Shown here: positions 25,401 through 40,024 of the stretch, one piece after another | Numbering within the stretch: position 1 is the stretch's first letter | Layout: the number at the start of each line of letters is the position of its first letter | Assembly: GCF_963662255.1 (NCBI RefSeq) | Contig: NC_085046.1 | Coordinates: 101,945,324-102,009,323 of the forward strand | Source of the DNA: Cinclus cinclus | Lineage: Eukaryota > Chordata > Aves > Passeriformes > Cinclidae | Direction: 5' to 3' | Length of the DNA: 64,000 nucleotides | Notes under the pieces: model-generated | Database searches by the model: none | The model's input: only the letters and a program-made list of their open reading frames with translations | Told to the model about the DNA's origin: nothing | Translations under genes and position numbers: made by a program

Positions 25401-28380
25401 ACTTTGGTTCAGAACACAGGATCTGAGCAGTGGGGAATAATTTAGACACCTCTCTGTGCCCAGGGCTTCATAATACCTGTGCTAGGAAGCTCCCATTCCC
25501 CTTATGGGACCCTCACCTTCCTGATCTGAAACACCAAACTTTTTTTTTCTTTTTTTGAGCGGTACCAAAAAGGGGTTTTCAGTTTCCATGCAGGTGACTA
25601 GGCACCTCAAGAAAGATTCCACATTTTGGCATGAAGCCTATGGTTTTTAACAGGTTAAGCATCTGCCAGGACAGACATAAAGCAGTTGCAATTCCTCCTT
25701 TTTTTTTTGCTTTTAAGATTTTATCTTCAGTAACAGTCCATTTACCTTGATGCTGGTTGATTTTAGTGGACTTTTCCAGCAGCTTTCAGGGCAGGACTGC
25801 ATTAAAAAGCCAGCTCATGCATATGCAGTTAGTGGTAAATAAACAAGTATCTTTCTAATTAAAACACATCTAGGAAAGTCTAAACTAATTTAACATCTAA
25901 ATGACAGGTTATAAAGAAGCAAGGAAAACACAGAAATATTAGCCTCTTAAAAATTGCTTGGCATTAAAATTTTAAAATGAATGGAGATAAACATTTCATG
26001 CAAGGCATCTTGCATGAAAAACTAAATGAAAAAATATCACTGAGACAAAGTTATGGAAAGAGATAAAAGTCCATGTGTGCTCCAAGTGAAAAGACACGGC
26101 AGAAACGTGCTCAGCTTCCCCAAGATGCTATTAATGTCTGAGAAAAAACAGTACTGACATGTAACAAAACTAATTAAATTGAGCATACATGGGAACCAAT
26201 GGGAATAAATTATTATGCAAAAGCAAGGTTTTCCCTACATAAAGCAAATACTAGGAGTGGGTGTGCTGGCAAGCAAGGAGTGGGGTAAAAACAGGGCTCC
26301 CCAGCTGATGATCACACTGAGGTAACCTGGCACTGAAACATCACACTTGAGTGTGGATGGAACCAGTTGCAAGAAAATGGGGTAAAATCTCACAGAAAGA
26401 GAGGGTTGGCAGGAAAATTGTGTTCTCTGGCTTCCTACAAAGGGAAAAAGAAACTGATGCAGGACTGCTAAAGCAACAGTGCCATCTGCTGCATAGTCCC
26501 CTCTGAAAGCCAAGTGATTTTAGTTGTCTTCTGCTCTGCTGCAGAGATGGCAGCAAATCTGAGAGACCCCGTGCAGCACTGAACTGAGAAGAGGAAGATG
26601 AAAGCCAGCCTTCCTTCCAGTCCAGCCTATGTACCTACCTGTGTCTACAGGTCTCCTGAAAAAAACATTTCTGGACTATTGCTGCTAGAGACAGTCCCTT
26701 TAATAACAAAATAAATTATTATTTAATAATTAACAATTTAAATAAAATTTTGAAAGTTAAAATAAATAAATATATAAATGAAGGCTTTCTTCTCTCTCAA
26801 TGTAGTAGGACCCTGTGGTCAGTCACTTTGGAAAGATCAGTCCATTATAAAGCTGTCTGTCATGGAGACCGGCACTGTGCATGTGTAAGCAACCAAACAG
26901 CTGCTGTTCAATCCCTTTCCTATGATGTGTTTATGTCACCTTGTAAAAGGGCTTTCATTACTTGTGCAAATCTGGTGTCAGTTTCAATCCATGTTTTTAT
27001 ACACAGTCCTTTTCACAGTGTTCATTACATTTCTGAGTGCCTTTTTATGTTATATTATCTGAAGCAATTATAACAGAAAAGTCTAATCAATATTACAACT
27101 TTTTTATAATGTCTACTATCATAGCTCTCAAAACTCATTTATTAAATATTGAACCTGATAGAACTCATAAAATAGAGGTGTAGCCACTCCATGCACAATT
27201 GTGGTGGATTTAATTATATAATCTACATATTCATTTCTATGCATCCAATAATTTTAGTCTTTATTCAGTGCTTACTTTTTTAAAGACTTCCCAAAAACAT
27301 ATCCAGGACAGATCAGGAATGGAGTTTCTATAAAGTGGGTCCCTTACATATGAACTCCTTCTGAATGTTTGACCTATATCCTAAGGATGTTTTGTGGGAG
27401 GAATAGTCTAGCATCATTAGCCTAGGATGTACTGATTTAATAGGCCCCATTAAAAAAATCCCCCATGTTAGGATATTTGGTTTTGTTTGTAGGCAAAACA
27501 CTGTTCTTGGCATACTCCAGCATCTACTAATTTTCCTCATTAGACCACTCCTCAGGCACCTACTCTTTTTGTATGTGTGCTACTGGATCCAGGCAATTTA
27601 TCTGCTGGAGGTGTTCAACTTTGGTTTTCTGTTGATTTGCAGACTTTCAAGCTGTACTCCATGTCCTCTGCCACTGTTCCTAGATTCATTAGTGATGCAC
27701 AGAGGCAAGACGCCTGGAATTAACCAGTGTGGGGTTCTGGAGCAACAGATGCTCTGTGGTAACTCAGAGATGCTTCATATTGCAGACCTGATCTTCACAA
27801 TTAAGGGTCCAAATTTGAATTTCAGAAAGATAGAAGCTTGTGATGGAGTGTTTGCTATGATGAGACATGAATTCCAAGACCTGAAGTCAGTTCTTGCATG
27901 GATTCAAAATATGAATCCCAGTCTCTGCTGGTAATGGATGCACACATGATCCATCACTGAAGTAAGTACCTGAATCTCTACCTTAGCACACACAGGCTGC
28001 ATCAAGGATGCATTTCTTCTGACTTGCACTCTTTTTTGGCTTCTTGGAAGTTTATAGGATTACTTTAGACTGGAATAGCTATAAGATCTGGAGGCTTCGC
28101 ATTAATTATTAACCTCACTATCTGACTCCAATGTTTTAAGATCTACAGCTCTGAAAAAGGAGACACTGCTGGCAGTAGCTACCTTGGGAGGGTTGAAATT
28201 TATTAAAAATCAAACTAATCTATACTGTCTCCTGCTCAGGAAATTGAATTCTAGGAGCTTGTGAGAGTCAACTCAGAGTTTACTGAGACTCCTAATTCAC
28301 ATGGATGGGGAACATCTGCATTGAGATAAGAAAAATCTGTTGATCTGTTTCTTGTTGCAAATCAAATTTAGTCATACCGG

Positions 28381-28417
28381 AATCTAATCTACCTAATCTA
28401 ATCTAATCTAATCTAAA
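28381..28417. repeat. (TAATC)n pentanucleotide microsatellite
   Basis: About seven imperfect TAATC units with one interruption (tacc). Confidence 0.9.
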
Positions 28418-31029
28418 CTAGTTAGTGGGACCTTCAAAAATGGAGAGCATAGACTTTGTTCCTTAAAAATAGATGCAAGATTATCTATTAAAAAAAAAAA
28501 AGACACTCATTTTGTGCATAATTAGCCAACAGACAGTTATAATCAAAGAGTTCCCATTATTTGGTTGTGGGGCTTTGCTGGCTAAAATCCAACAGTGGCA
28601 ATTTTTGAGAGAGTTTTTTGTACTTATGAGCTTAATCAAAAACAAGACTCAGCTCTGTATTTGCCTCCACAATGTCAACGGACTAAACTCATCAAAGTCC
28701 TAGGGTTAAAATTAGCTCAGTGTGTCTTTTTTAAAATTCTTATAATGCAAATGGTGGCTATTCACAAAAAAAAAGAAGTAACAGGGTCGATGGATTTGTT
28801 TCTTTGTTACCTCACTGAGCAGCTGGAAGGTATCTCCATGAAGAAATATACGACTTCTTGTGAGCCTGAAAGAAACTCTACCCTCCTATTGTGCAAAATC
28901 TTGGCTGCCCTTTTCTAAGGAGGTGATGGACATCTTTGTGCCAATGCTTACTAACTACAGTTAAAAACATTATTAAAAACTCACTGATGCAATTTATTCC
29001 AGCTAGCACAATAAACCCTAAATAATTGTGGTTATTCCATCTGAAGTCAGAAATTTCAGCATTTGCTCTGCCTAACACCTGCTGGAGGAAAGTAGAACTG
29101 AACTCCAGTGAGGGACGGCTGTAGCAGCTGTGTCTGGGAAGTGAGGAATGGCTGAAACCCCTGCAAGCCATGGACCACCAGGCCCAGTCTCAGGTGCCTT
29201 TGTCACAGCAAATGCTTGCAGGGATCCAGTTTGCCTAGGAACAGCCTCCTGCTGCCAGCAGCCCTCTCTGTGGGATGAAGACATCTCACACTGGTGGTAT
29301 TAAATGAGCAGAACCTTTTGAAGCAACTGAGTCCCAGTGCCACAGGCATGTTCTGGGGTAAAAGCAGATGGGGAGAGGGAGTCAGACAAGGTCTGGGGGT
29401 GGTGTATTAAGCTGTTAGCAATATCTCCATGCTCTGGCTAAACCTGTGTGAGTGTTGCTCCAGATGCTGCTGTGTTCTGTCAGCAACGAGTTAAATTCTT
29501 AGCACAGACAAGGCTGAAGAAGTGAACATTTTTTGATTTCCAGCTTTGCAAACACCTTGGACCAACATCTCAAAGTGTGACATATTAATGAGCAGCTACT
29601 TCCCAGCTAAAAAATCAGCATTTCTCTTCCCTGTGTTGCTTCCTGCCGCTATCATGAACACTAACACAGAGCAGCTCAAAGGTGACTTCAGCAGTGTAGG
29701 TGCCTGAAACAGCCAGGAGGGCCTGGGATATGGAAGCAGATATCCTAACCTTGGAATGACAGCCCTCTTTCATCTGCAGATGGGGTAATGAATATAACAT
29801 TTATTTTTGTACCATCAAATAGAAATGATAATATAATGGACCAGCAATTCTGCTGTTATTCTGCAAGTACAAAAGTACATAAGCTGAAAGGCCAGAGGAA
29901 TTATTCTTTTGCAGTTATCCTTAATTCCTCTGTAGATGAAGAAGTATAATGGGAAGCCAGAAATGGACCTCTACAGTGCCCTACTTAACCTATGGGAATC
30001 TTTCACTAGAAGAAGCTGTGGGCACACTGTGTCAGAAATCATATACAGCGATAATAATATATTAGACAGGAGATAATGAGCCTTTCAGGGATTCCTAAAT
30101 GTATTACTTGTTAATTTAGGAGGTACCCTGAGTGCAACTTATGAGGTGGTACTAATTTAGAAGGTATCATGAGTAACACTGCTTGCTGGAGGGCTGAAAT
30201 GTAAATCCCATTGTGCAACAGGGAAAATGAAAATGCTCCTTCCATTAAGTCTGTGATCTGTCCTGCACTTGCCACGGGGAATAGCATAATTTAGAAAGCT
30301 GCCTTCTAGGATGTTGAACAATCATCCCTCATCAGTGAGATCTCTAGATTAAAAATGCGAACATTTTTACATTGCTAGAGGGATTATTATATTTTGCTTA
30401 ATATTTAATATATTATACATCAAACTGGCATGTAACGAGTATAATGTATTACTGTCCTTTTAGTCATATTACCCTGCTTTTATGTAATAGAAATCTAAAT
30501 GCATTTGTTCAATGACACCGTCCCGTGGTTTGATTTATATTTTGTAGTATCAGGCTGAGAAGAGACTTTAAAAGTGATTGTGATAGTCAATTCAGATCTA
30601 TTCCCAAGTTTCTATGGAACCTGAAACAGGAGGTTCTCCTCAGAGGCAGAAGAGTTTTTGTGTCTTTCCTTTAAATGTAAAACTGATGCTGTACCACTTC
30701 TACGGAGTCAGATATGCACCTTCAGGGCACCCAGCAGTAAGCAACAGCACTATTTTCTTCCCTGATTGATTCCTTCCAGAACTAGTGAATAGATTTTACT
30801 ATTATGCTGTTACTGCACCATATGCCATAACACATTGTGTAGCCTGGGTCCATCCCTCTTCACTGCTGCACACCTACAGCCCCCACTGTTTCTCAGCAGT
30901 GAAGCTGAGAGGAGCTGTTCCCTAGGTCCTGAGTTGCTGGGGTGAGTACCTCAAGCAAGGAGACCCCCTCCCAAAAGAAAAAAAACAAATCACCTAACAG
31001 TCATGGCAGGGCAGTTCTGAGCTTCACAC

Positions 31030-31048
31030 CACACACACACACACACAC
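31030..31048. repeat. (CA)n microsatellite
   Basis: About nine CA units. Confidence 0.95.
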
Positions 31049-32797
31049 AGCAGCTAGGTCAGTCCAAACCACATAAGCAAATTTGTGCCTCCTTACTGGA
31101 TCCTGTTGTCTTTCCTTTCTTTATTTTACCTTTTTTCCTCCTGTCCTGAAATTTAGGTGATAACCTCTCTGTGAACAGGATAATTGTTACTGGACTCTGT
31201 AATTGTGGTTATGAATTGTTGCTCCAGCTGCAGACTGTAGCTTCTCTTTTATAGGAATGACACCAAAGAAGAGTACATTCCACGCAGGTGAAAGGGAGGC
31301 AGGCATATTTTTACAGCATAGAGGGAGAACTAGACATAAATCTCACTGTCTAGAGCACATGGTAAAATCTGGGGCTAGACAACAGAATCTGTTCTTGTTT
31401 TATGTGTTTCTAAATCATTCTGTAGCCATATGACAACAGGGGTTCAACATTCTTCACTTCCTAAGCAACAGGGACAGTGAATTTATGTGGGGGCTTCACA
31501 GGAAACAGGAGGGGATCTCTGGAGAATGTCAAGAGAGGACAGGATTTCTTGTTTCTTCATAGCTGTGCATGGACTCTTTCCTATACTTTTAACATTGCAA
31601 TAGCCCTTCAGGAGCTGGTTAAGATGAATGTCCATCTAGGATCCTGTTGGAAACTGAGGATTTTGTAGGTATAGGGACACAGAAAATTGCCACTAAGTGC
31701 AAAGTATATTCTGCTCTTCAGACTGGTTGCTGCCCCCCGAGGTTTGTTCTCAATTTTTCACTTTTTTTTTTTTTTGTTATCCCTCTGTGTAGTTAATGAA
31801 GGGAGGCCTCTACTAATGATTAACTTGATTTGGATGCCAAATCCAGAAAGGGAGGGTTGAACTGGCATCAGTCAAACAGTCAACTTTAATTAAAAATGTT
31901 GAAACTCATTAGTAAGAAACAAAGAGACAAAAAAGAAAAAAAAAGGAACGAGAGTGGGGAGCAATAGGAAAGAGAAGGCACAGTCAAAAAAGAATGGATA
32001 AATGAAAGGGAAAAAGAACAGAAAATGCAGAGAGCTAGTACAGAAGAAACTGCACATCAGTTTTCCTGGCTTCTTCCTGCAGTGGTGAAATGTCTGGCAA
32101 TATCCTCTAAAGTCGTAATCCTTTTCCCTTTGTCCTCCTTGTGATTAATTATCTGATATTTTAAAATATTCAGTTGCTTATATCAACTGTGGCAAGGCAG
32201 CTGTAGGGCTTTCCTGCTGTATGTTTGTTATAGAATATGCACGCAAGCCTAAGTCCTCCTCAGAACAACCAGCTGCTGGTTTGGGTAGTACAAGTGAGGA
32301 AAGACTGTTGGGACAGTTTGGTGATCATCACCCTGGCAACACTGGAAAGAGAAAAGTGATGCTCATCTTTATCCAAATCTAGACCGTGCTAAATTAATGT
32401 AAATGTGAAAATTACTTACTGAGAAAAGCTATTAGCTTCGTGGAGAAATCTTGAAATGTCACTGCTTTGCAATGTATTAGCCTTGCTAAAGAACATTAAA
32501 TAGCCTCTCTAATGGACACCTGAGACATCAAGAAGAATTCTGAGTGAATTTCCACATTCTCCCCTAAGGTTGGTCCCTATTATTATCTGGACATGCTGGA
32601 TGAATTTTCTCATCCATAAACTCCAATATCTTCATGCTAGTCCAAGAATCTTAATAGTCCAATATATCTTTACTGCTGTAAATTCTTAACTTTGAGCCAA
32701 ATTATAAATAAATTAAATCTATGTCTGACATGAGCTTTGTGAATCCAAAAATTCACCAGTTTTAACTAAGTGCATTAATTTCCTTTCTGTTTTCCAG

Positions 32798-32871
32798 TCT
32801 CTAAGGCATCATTTGGACCAGGGCAATCTCGGATCCTCCAAGCAGGACTAGAAAATGTAGACCTGAAATCT
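32798..32871 (+). other. Candidate small exon, unproven
   Basis: A strong 3' splice-site-like string (tttcctttctgttttccag) ends at 32797. Then comes a 74-bp segment open in one frame and a GTGAGA donor-like site at 32872. The open frame continues past the donor to a stop near 33007. No protein family is recognised. Such signal pairs occur by chance in long intergenic DNA. Confidence 0.12.
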
Positions 32872-33973
32872 GTGAGATACTGGCTTTGTGTTTTTACATG
32901 GTATAAGAAAAGGCTATGTAGACTCATAGTAAAGACTGTTATATTTGCTTATCCAAATAAAATATGGATATTGATGGGCAGGGTTAAAAGACATGCATCA
33001 TCTTTTTAGAAACAATCACCCACTAAAGTTCTTCTGAAATTAAATAAAATGTTGAATCAACTGTTTCTAGTACCAGCCTAGACAATTTTGTGTGGAAATT
33101 CCACTTGAGCCTCTTACAAACATCCAAGCCAAAATACACTGCAGAATCATTCTGATATATACATTTTTCTTAGACAAGAAGGCTGTGTAGAATTTAACTT
33201 CCTCTTTTATGGGATAAGGAACACATTTCAAATTCTTTACTGTGAGAACTACCAAAACTTTAGTGACAGAAAATGAATGTGTCTTCTTGTATGACTATTG
33301 ATCAGTTTAAAAAAAGACCAAATGTGAATTCTTCCATATTTTAAATCCCCACATAGATTGATAAAAATGTCACAGAACTTTGTGATATCTAATGGTCAAA
33401 AACACAGAGTAAAGCTTATCTGGAAATAATTCAAAAGCAACATAACTAACTGTTATATGTTTTAAGTCCTGTTTAGATGCTAAAATACCAGCATTAAATT
33501 TGCTGCAGAATATGCTACTTGTCAGTTGGCTCATACATGTTCTTCATATACTACATTGCAAAGCATGGTAACAACCTCACAAATACCTCCAAAACACACA
33601 CACGTGCTCAGAGAGATTTCATTTAATGAATTGAACTCAAATTAGTATTTTTATGGCTTCATTTGTAGGTAGACAGAACACACAAATGCCATTCTTCACA
33701 GTGTTATTTTCAAACTGGAAAAAGAACATAAGTGTGCTGAAAAATATAGAGGACCCTTGTGCATAACAATAGATGTGGGAAGGTATTATCTTAACCAAGT
33801 CACACTTGGTTGAATAAATTTCCCAAAGTGAAGGTTTTATTCTTCTGTATTCTGCAGCTCTCCTATCAGTGCCATTCACAGGGCACTAGATTAGACTGCA
33901 CCAGAGAGACTTCTCTGTTTATACAAACAATTTAGGAACCACTGATAGCCTGTGTTGTTCCCTGCAGTGAAGC

Positions 33974-33991
33974 ATGTATACATGTATACAT
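33974..33991. other. 18-bp palindrome with 8-bp period
   Basis: ATGTATACATGTATACAT is both palindromic and a two-unit tandem of an 8-mer, so it is probably a small microsatellite. Confidence 0.8.
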
Positions 33992-35744
33992 CCATGGACC
34001 ACTATAAAATCCTATATATACATACAGAGCCCTTCATTATGCTAAAAAAAAAAAAATAAAAAATTGAGCAAGCAAGGAAAGTATAATGATAATAACTAAT
34101 GTTTTCTAGGTGGAAGTAATTTTTTACTGTAACAGTTTTGCTGTTACTAAATTGGTTGTTTCTTCTGGCTAATTTTAGAATATTGTTTCTAAAAAATACA
34201 AGAACTTTGAAACGTGTCCTGCTTACACCTGTTTTGAGGTGGAGCATATTGATAGCTGGGAAGAAAGGATTTTCTGATGTCAAAAGCATTTGTCACAGAG
34301 CATTATAGATGTGTTGTTGTTCCTCTGACACATCTCAGCAAATCTGAATGTTATACTGTGCTGAGAGATGGTGCTTTGTGCCCTCTGCATATGTGCTGCT
34401 GAGGAAAGGAAGGCCAGGTACCCTACAGCTTCACTAACCTTACTTAACATGCTTGAATTAGTCTGCAGATGACCTGGAGCTCTCTGTATCCATCTCTCTC
34501 TCTATCAACCACAGATATAGTGTCTGGAGAATAACCAGTGCCTGATGGCTTGAAGGCAAGTGCATAAAGCTGGTGTTGTGAGCATGACACCAGGTTTTGG
34601 GTATGGTACTCATCCTTTCACCAGTGGTTGTGGAACCTGTCAGGCTCCTCTGTCCTGCACCCCTTGCATGGAGGGTGAGAGAGAAGACACTCTGTACATT
34701 TTGATGCCCACCCACAACTGGCAATGCTGCCTTTGCAGGAGAAGAAAAGCAATTCATTGCTTCTGTGAACATGCCAATGATGCAAAGGCTGGAGAGCAGA
34801 AAGAAAATAGAAGCAATACATATATCCCTCAGAGAGTTGTATCAAAAGAGTGATTTTTGGTTTTTAATGTCTGAGAAGTAGAAATTAAAAGCAGGCTATC
34901 CATCAATGCAATTATGGTATCTGAAACTCCTCTGAGCCCTAGGAAAATATAAAGCTCTGCCCTTTGGTCTTCTTTTCACTCTGCCTGGGTAAACTCACTT
35001 TATGAGGCAGCACAATTTGCTGTGACCTTTTCTGAAGTTGTTGATACACTTCTTGCTTTGCTGGAAGCCACCTTTTTAGCCATGCATGATGTGACTCCAC
35101 ATACATTGGAGTATAAATTTCAGGCTTTGTCATTAAACCCTGCAAAATAATCCTGTGCTGTAGGTGGTGCAGGATTCTATCAGGTCTTCTGGGCAGTGCT
35201 AAGGGGTGGTCTTTGAAGGCTGGTTGGCTCTTGTTGCACTACAGATAAATGCATGGAATCATCGTTTAGAATTGTTCTGCCTCTTACTTATACAGAGGAA
35301 TGATCATGCAATTTTATAACGGATTTTCAGACTTACTCCATATGTGAGTATTAACGTCTACCTCTATACCAATATAGCTAAAGCCTTATTCCCATTTAAA
35401 CATTTACTGAGTTCTTAAATCTGGGTTTTGCCACATATAGAATGGGAAAAGTATTTATTCTCATATAAGCCTTCTAGAGTCAGAAGTTTTCCTTCATCTG
35501 TAACTATTTCAAGATTTCTGCTCCCAAATGTGAGAATGGCAGAAGAACATGTAACATAATAATATGTTTTCTTAATATTCTATGAATTATTATATATTTT
35601 ATATAACTATTTTCATGCATACCAATTAGAACTGTGCCAGGCAGTCTGAAACACTCCTTGAATCACTCAAGAACTGCTGTCTGAAGGCTGTGCAAATTTA
35701 CCCTTGAAATTTGGTGAAATCATAATGACCAGATGATTAGGTAA

Positions 35745-35773
35745 TTCTCTTTCTTTTTCTTTCTTTCTTTCTC

Positions 35774-35848
<75 letters not shown>

Positions 35849-35920
35849 CTCTTTCTCTCTTTCTCTCTCCCTTCCTTCCTTCCTTCCTTCCTTCTTTCCT
35901 TCCTTCCTTCCTTCCCTCCT
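35745..35920. repeat. 176-bp homopyrimidine (TTTC)n to (TTCC)n microsatellite
   Basis: An uninterrupted pyrimidine run on the plus strand. It is mostly TTTC units with a few TCTC interruptions, changing to TTCC units from about 35870. Its complement produces the Lys/Glu/Arg-rich minus-strand ORFs at 35667-36012, which are not genes. Confidence 0.98.
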
Positions 35921-38514
35921 GTGACATAGACCTTTTTCCCCCTGTCATCTGCACAGCTAATATCAGATGACAACACTGAGATCCACCAATTCTTTTCTAA
36001 TGCCCTGCTCAAAGCTAGAGCCAGCGTGTGACATCACACATTCCATCTCCCTCCTGTGCCCTTGCTTGCTTCTTCTGTCTTGCTCCCACTCAGATGTAAA
36101 TACATACATCATTATTTGCCTTTCATGCATATTTCTATGCAATAATAGTGGTATACAGTTGTTTATTTCTACAGGAAGAATTCAGAACACAATCCTCAGT
36201 CATGAGAGATAATTTTCTGTATCTCTGAGAAAGGTATTTATAGTGATCTTGACTGAGGAATGAAAAAAATACTACAGCAGATCAGTAGAAATTATTATCT
36301 TAATGGTAAAATCTGAATTATACATTAAAGCACCATTTATTCAATCAGTTTTATTATTCTGTTTAAAAAGGCAGTCACTTTTATGTGTTTCATATGCTTG
36401 CAAAGGTTTATTAGCTTGAGTAAAAGGTCATTATTATTCAATTGAATAATTTAATTTTAAATTATTGGTATTGCATTTCATATTATAACTGCTTTTGCAG
36501 ATGCATTTGATTATGTTAAATTTGCCTTTTAATCCTCTGTCTAGAGATAATTTTCTTGAATTGTTCACTGTTTCTCACCCTCGCAGTGGTATCCTAAAGA
36601 ACACACACAGTCCAGCCTCATATCTTCCATGTAAATTACTGTGCATACCTCTTCTAGTCAGATCATATCAGAGGCTATCCAGTGTCATATAATCCTGGAT
36701 ACTGACATGTGGAAAAATCTTCTCAGGTGATTAATGCCATAGGCATCTAATTTTCCTGCAAAGCAATATTGCAGTGTTTATGTGAATGCCAGACTTAGGG
36801 ATATGAAATGGGCATTTAGAAAAGTTAATATCTGGCCCTAATCCCTTCCAAGAATTATCTGTTGGTAGTTCTAAAAATAATTGCAGCTTTATTCCTTGTC
36901 GCTAATGGAATCACATATTAATTTATTAGATTAAATGTTCATTAAAAACTTGGAATTCTGCATGGGTGAAATAAATACATGTAAAGCTACACATAAAATA
37001 CCTTTGCATTTGAAACATATCCTAAGTAACAAAAATTCACAAAATATTTTTTTCATTACTTTGTTTTCTTAATGATAGATCAAAAATGCCCTTCAAAATT
37101 GTTTCCTGTTTGCTAGAAACATAAAATTTGTCCTTGACTGTACACTTGGACACTGTGATTTCTGAGCCTAACACTGAGATTCTCAGTTAAGATAACAAAT
37201 CATACGCAAAACAATCCAACACAATAAAATATCAGGGCAGGCAGACCCAGGGTGGAATACTCTGTGAGCACTGATTCCTCATTGCTAGCATTCAATACCA
37301 CACCAATAATATCAGTGTGGCCAAAGGTGTTGTGTTTATTTGCATGTACCTATGAATTGCAAAATTGTCTGCTGTTATCAGGCTGCTCCTACATCTGCTG
37401 AGGAGTTTTCCCCTCAGACAGGCATTGTACATTAACTTCACTTGAAGCAGGATCAGTTTTTCACAGCCTTTCATAATTTTAAACAAATGATGTTTTAGAA
37501 AATAATCGATTCCTGAGATTTGACATAAGAAGCACTTTGAAAATGGCTTTGAATACTCATAATTAGCTCAGGAATTACAGTCTCATTTCACTCGTACACT
37601 GCCATTACAAGCATTTGTCTCAACTGATTTCAACAGAGCTGCTTCAGTTTTACATTGGTGTGAGGGAACAAAAAAAAACCAAGTTGCATAAATTGTTAAC
37701 AGCTCTTTCATACTGCCTCTTTATTACCAGATAAAACTTTGATGAAGGACATTTACAGAAGATCAATATGAGAAACCACATAAGACCTGACTTTTATGCT
37801 GCTGGCTGATACTGAAAATCCCAGAAGTAACTATTTGTTTTTGAAGCTCTTACTTAAGGTGATGACTGGGTTGATGCTGCTTTTCCTGAAAGAAATATTT
37901 CACCTCCAGGAGATGTACTGCCTCCCGAGTAAAGTTACTCCATAGCTTGGATTGCAGGGATACAGGAAAGGGAATGGAGAGCAGTTGTACATCCAGCAAT
38001 GAGCAATTCCATCCTTTGTGTGAAGGAAGAAGCCATGATCCTTTCTCTGCTTTGTGCAGATGCTGCTCCCAGCTGATGTGAAGCACTGCTGTCAGCATCC
38101 TAGGGGGCTCCATGTGAAGGACTGCTTGTCTCACCAGGGGAAGTAGGAGCTCTGGGAAAGTCTGAGATCCACTTCCAAAGAACTGGCAAATTGCCTCATC
38201 ACTGGCAATCTCTACCCATAATTAATATGGGCCAGAGCACAGCTGTGGGGTAAACAACAAGTGGTATTGAACTGACCACTAATATATTGTCTGTGAGCTA
38301 ATATAGCTCAGGATATATTCACTGCCAAAAGCAAACATTTTCCTTGAGAATCACTTAGAGAGCAGTGTTTGTTTATGTCGTGGTTTACCTGTGTATGAAG
38401 AAGTGAGCAGGAGTAGAAATGCAATTGCAATCACAGAGAGAAAGTCTAACTTATATTAATATTTCTCCAGCCTAAAAGCTGTCAAATACATATTTCTGCA
38501 CTCTGGCAGTCTGC
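35921..38514. other. Intergenic, 3' of LRRC30
   Basis: No gene recognised. The stretch 36290-37060 is AT-rich with many ATTA/TAAT words and the palindrome at 36433. It resembles conserved non-coding DNA in style only. Confidence 0.65.
36433..36450. other. 18-bp perfect AT-rich palindrome
   Basis: ATTATTCAATTGAATAAT is identical to its reverse complement. It sits in an AT-rich block with several TAAT/ATTA homeodomain-type words. Confidence 0.85.
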
Positions 38515-38520
38515 TTTAAT
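38515..38520 (-). terminator. Candidate ATTAAA poly(A) signal of LRRC30
   Basis: The plus strand reads tttaat here, which is ATTAAA on the minus strand, about 300 bp downstream of the LRRC30 stop. It is the nearest common poly(A) hexamer I noticed, but such hexamers are frequent in AT-rich DNA and there is no transcript evidence. Confidence 0.25.
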
Positions 38521-38816
38521 TTGTTTCTGTCAAATTAAGAGCAAATATTTTATCGCAAGTCTGTTGTATTTAAAAAAACAACAAAACAACAAAACCAAAG
38601 TACCACAACAATGAAGGTTACAGAGGCGGCTATTTTTAGAAAATTTGCTCTTCACACACTTAATCAAGACCATCATGCTTGCTTTCCTCCAGCTGTTACT
38701 AAAGCCATCGACAGCCTTCAAAATCCAAGCATTATGAAGTGGAAATGCCTGTGCAGGAAAGCTCTCCCATGCATTTGAGCCTTGATGACAGGCTTAATCC
38801 CAAGCTCAGCGGAAAC

Positions 38817-40024
<1,208 letters not shown>

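Larger units (their letters stand above)
22484..35744. other. Intergenic, AT-rich unique sequence
   Basis: No gene recognised. It holds two small microsatellites, one 8-bp-period palindrome and one weak exon-like segment. The block at about 30340-30600 is AT-rich and of high complexity, and could be a conserved non-coding element. That cannot be judged without alignment. Confidence 0.65.

Noticed and set aside
35667..36012. Lys/Glu/Arg-rich minus-strand ORFs of 91 and 95 codons
   Set aside because: They are the translated complement of the TTTC microsatellite.
37600..37670. Resemblance to an ancient amniote repeat (ttacattggtgtg and ctgatttcaacagagctgc words)
   Set aside because: It is too diverged and short to assign without a repeat-library search.
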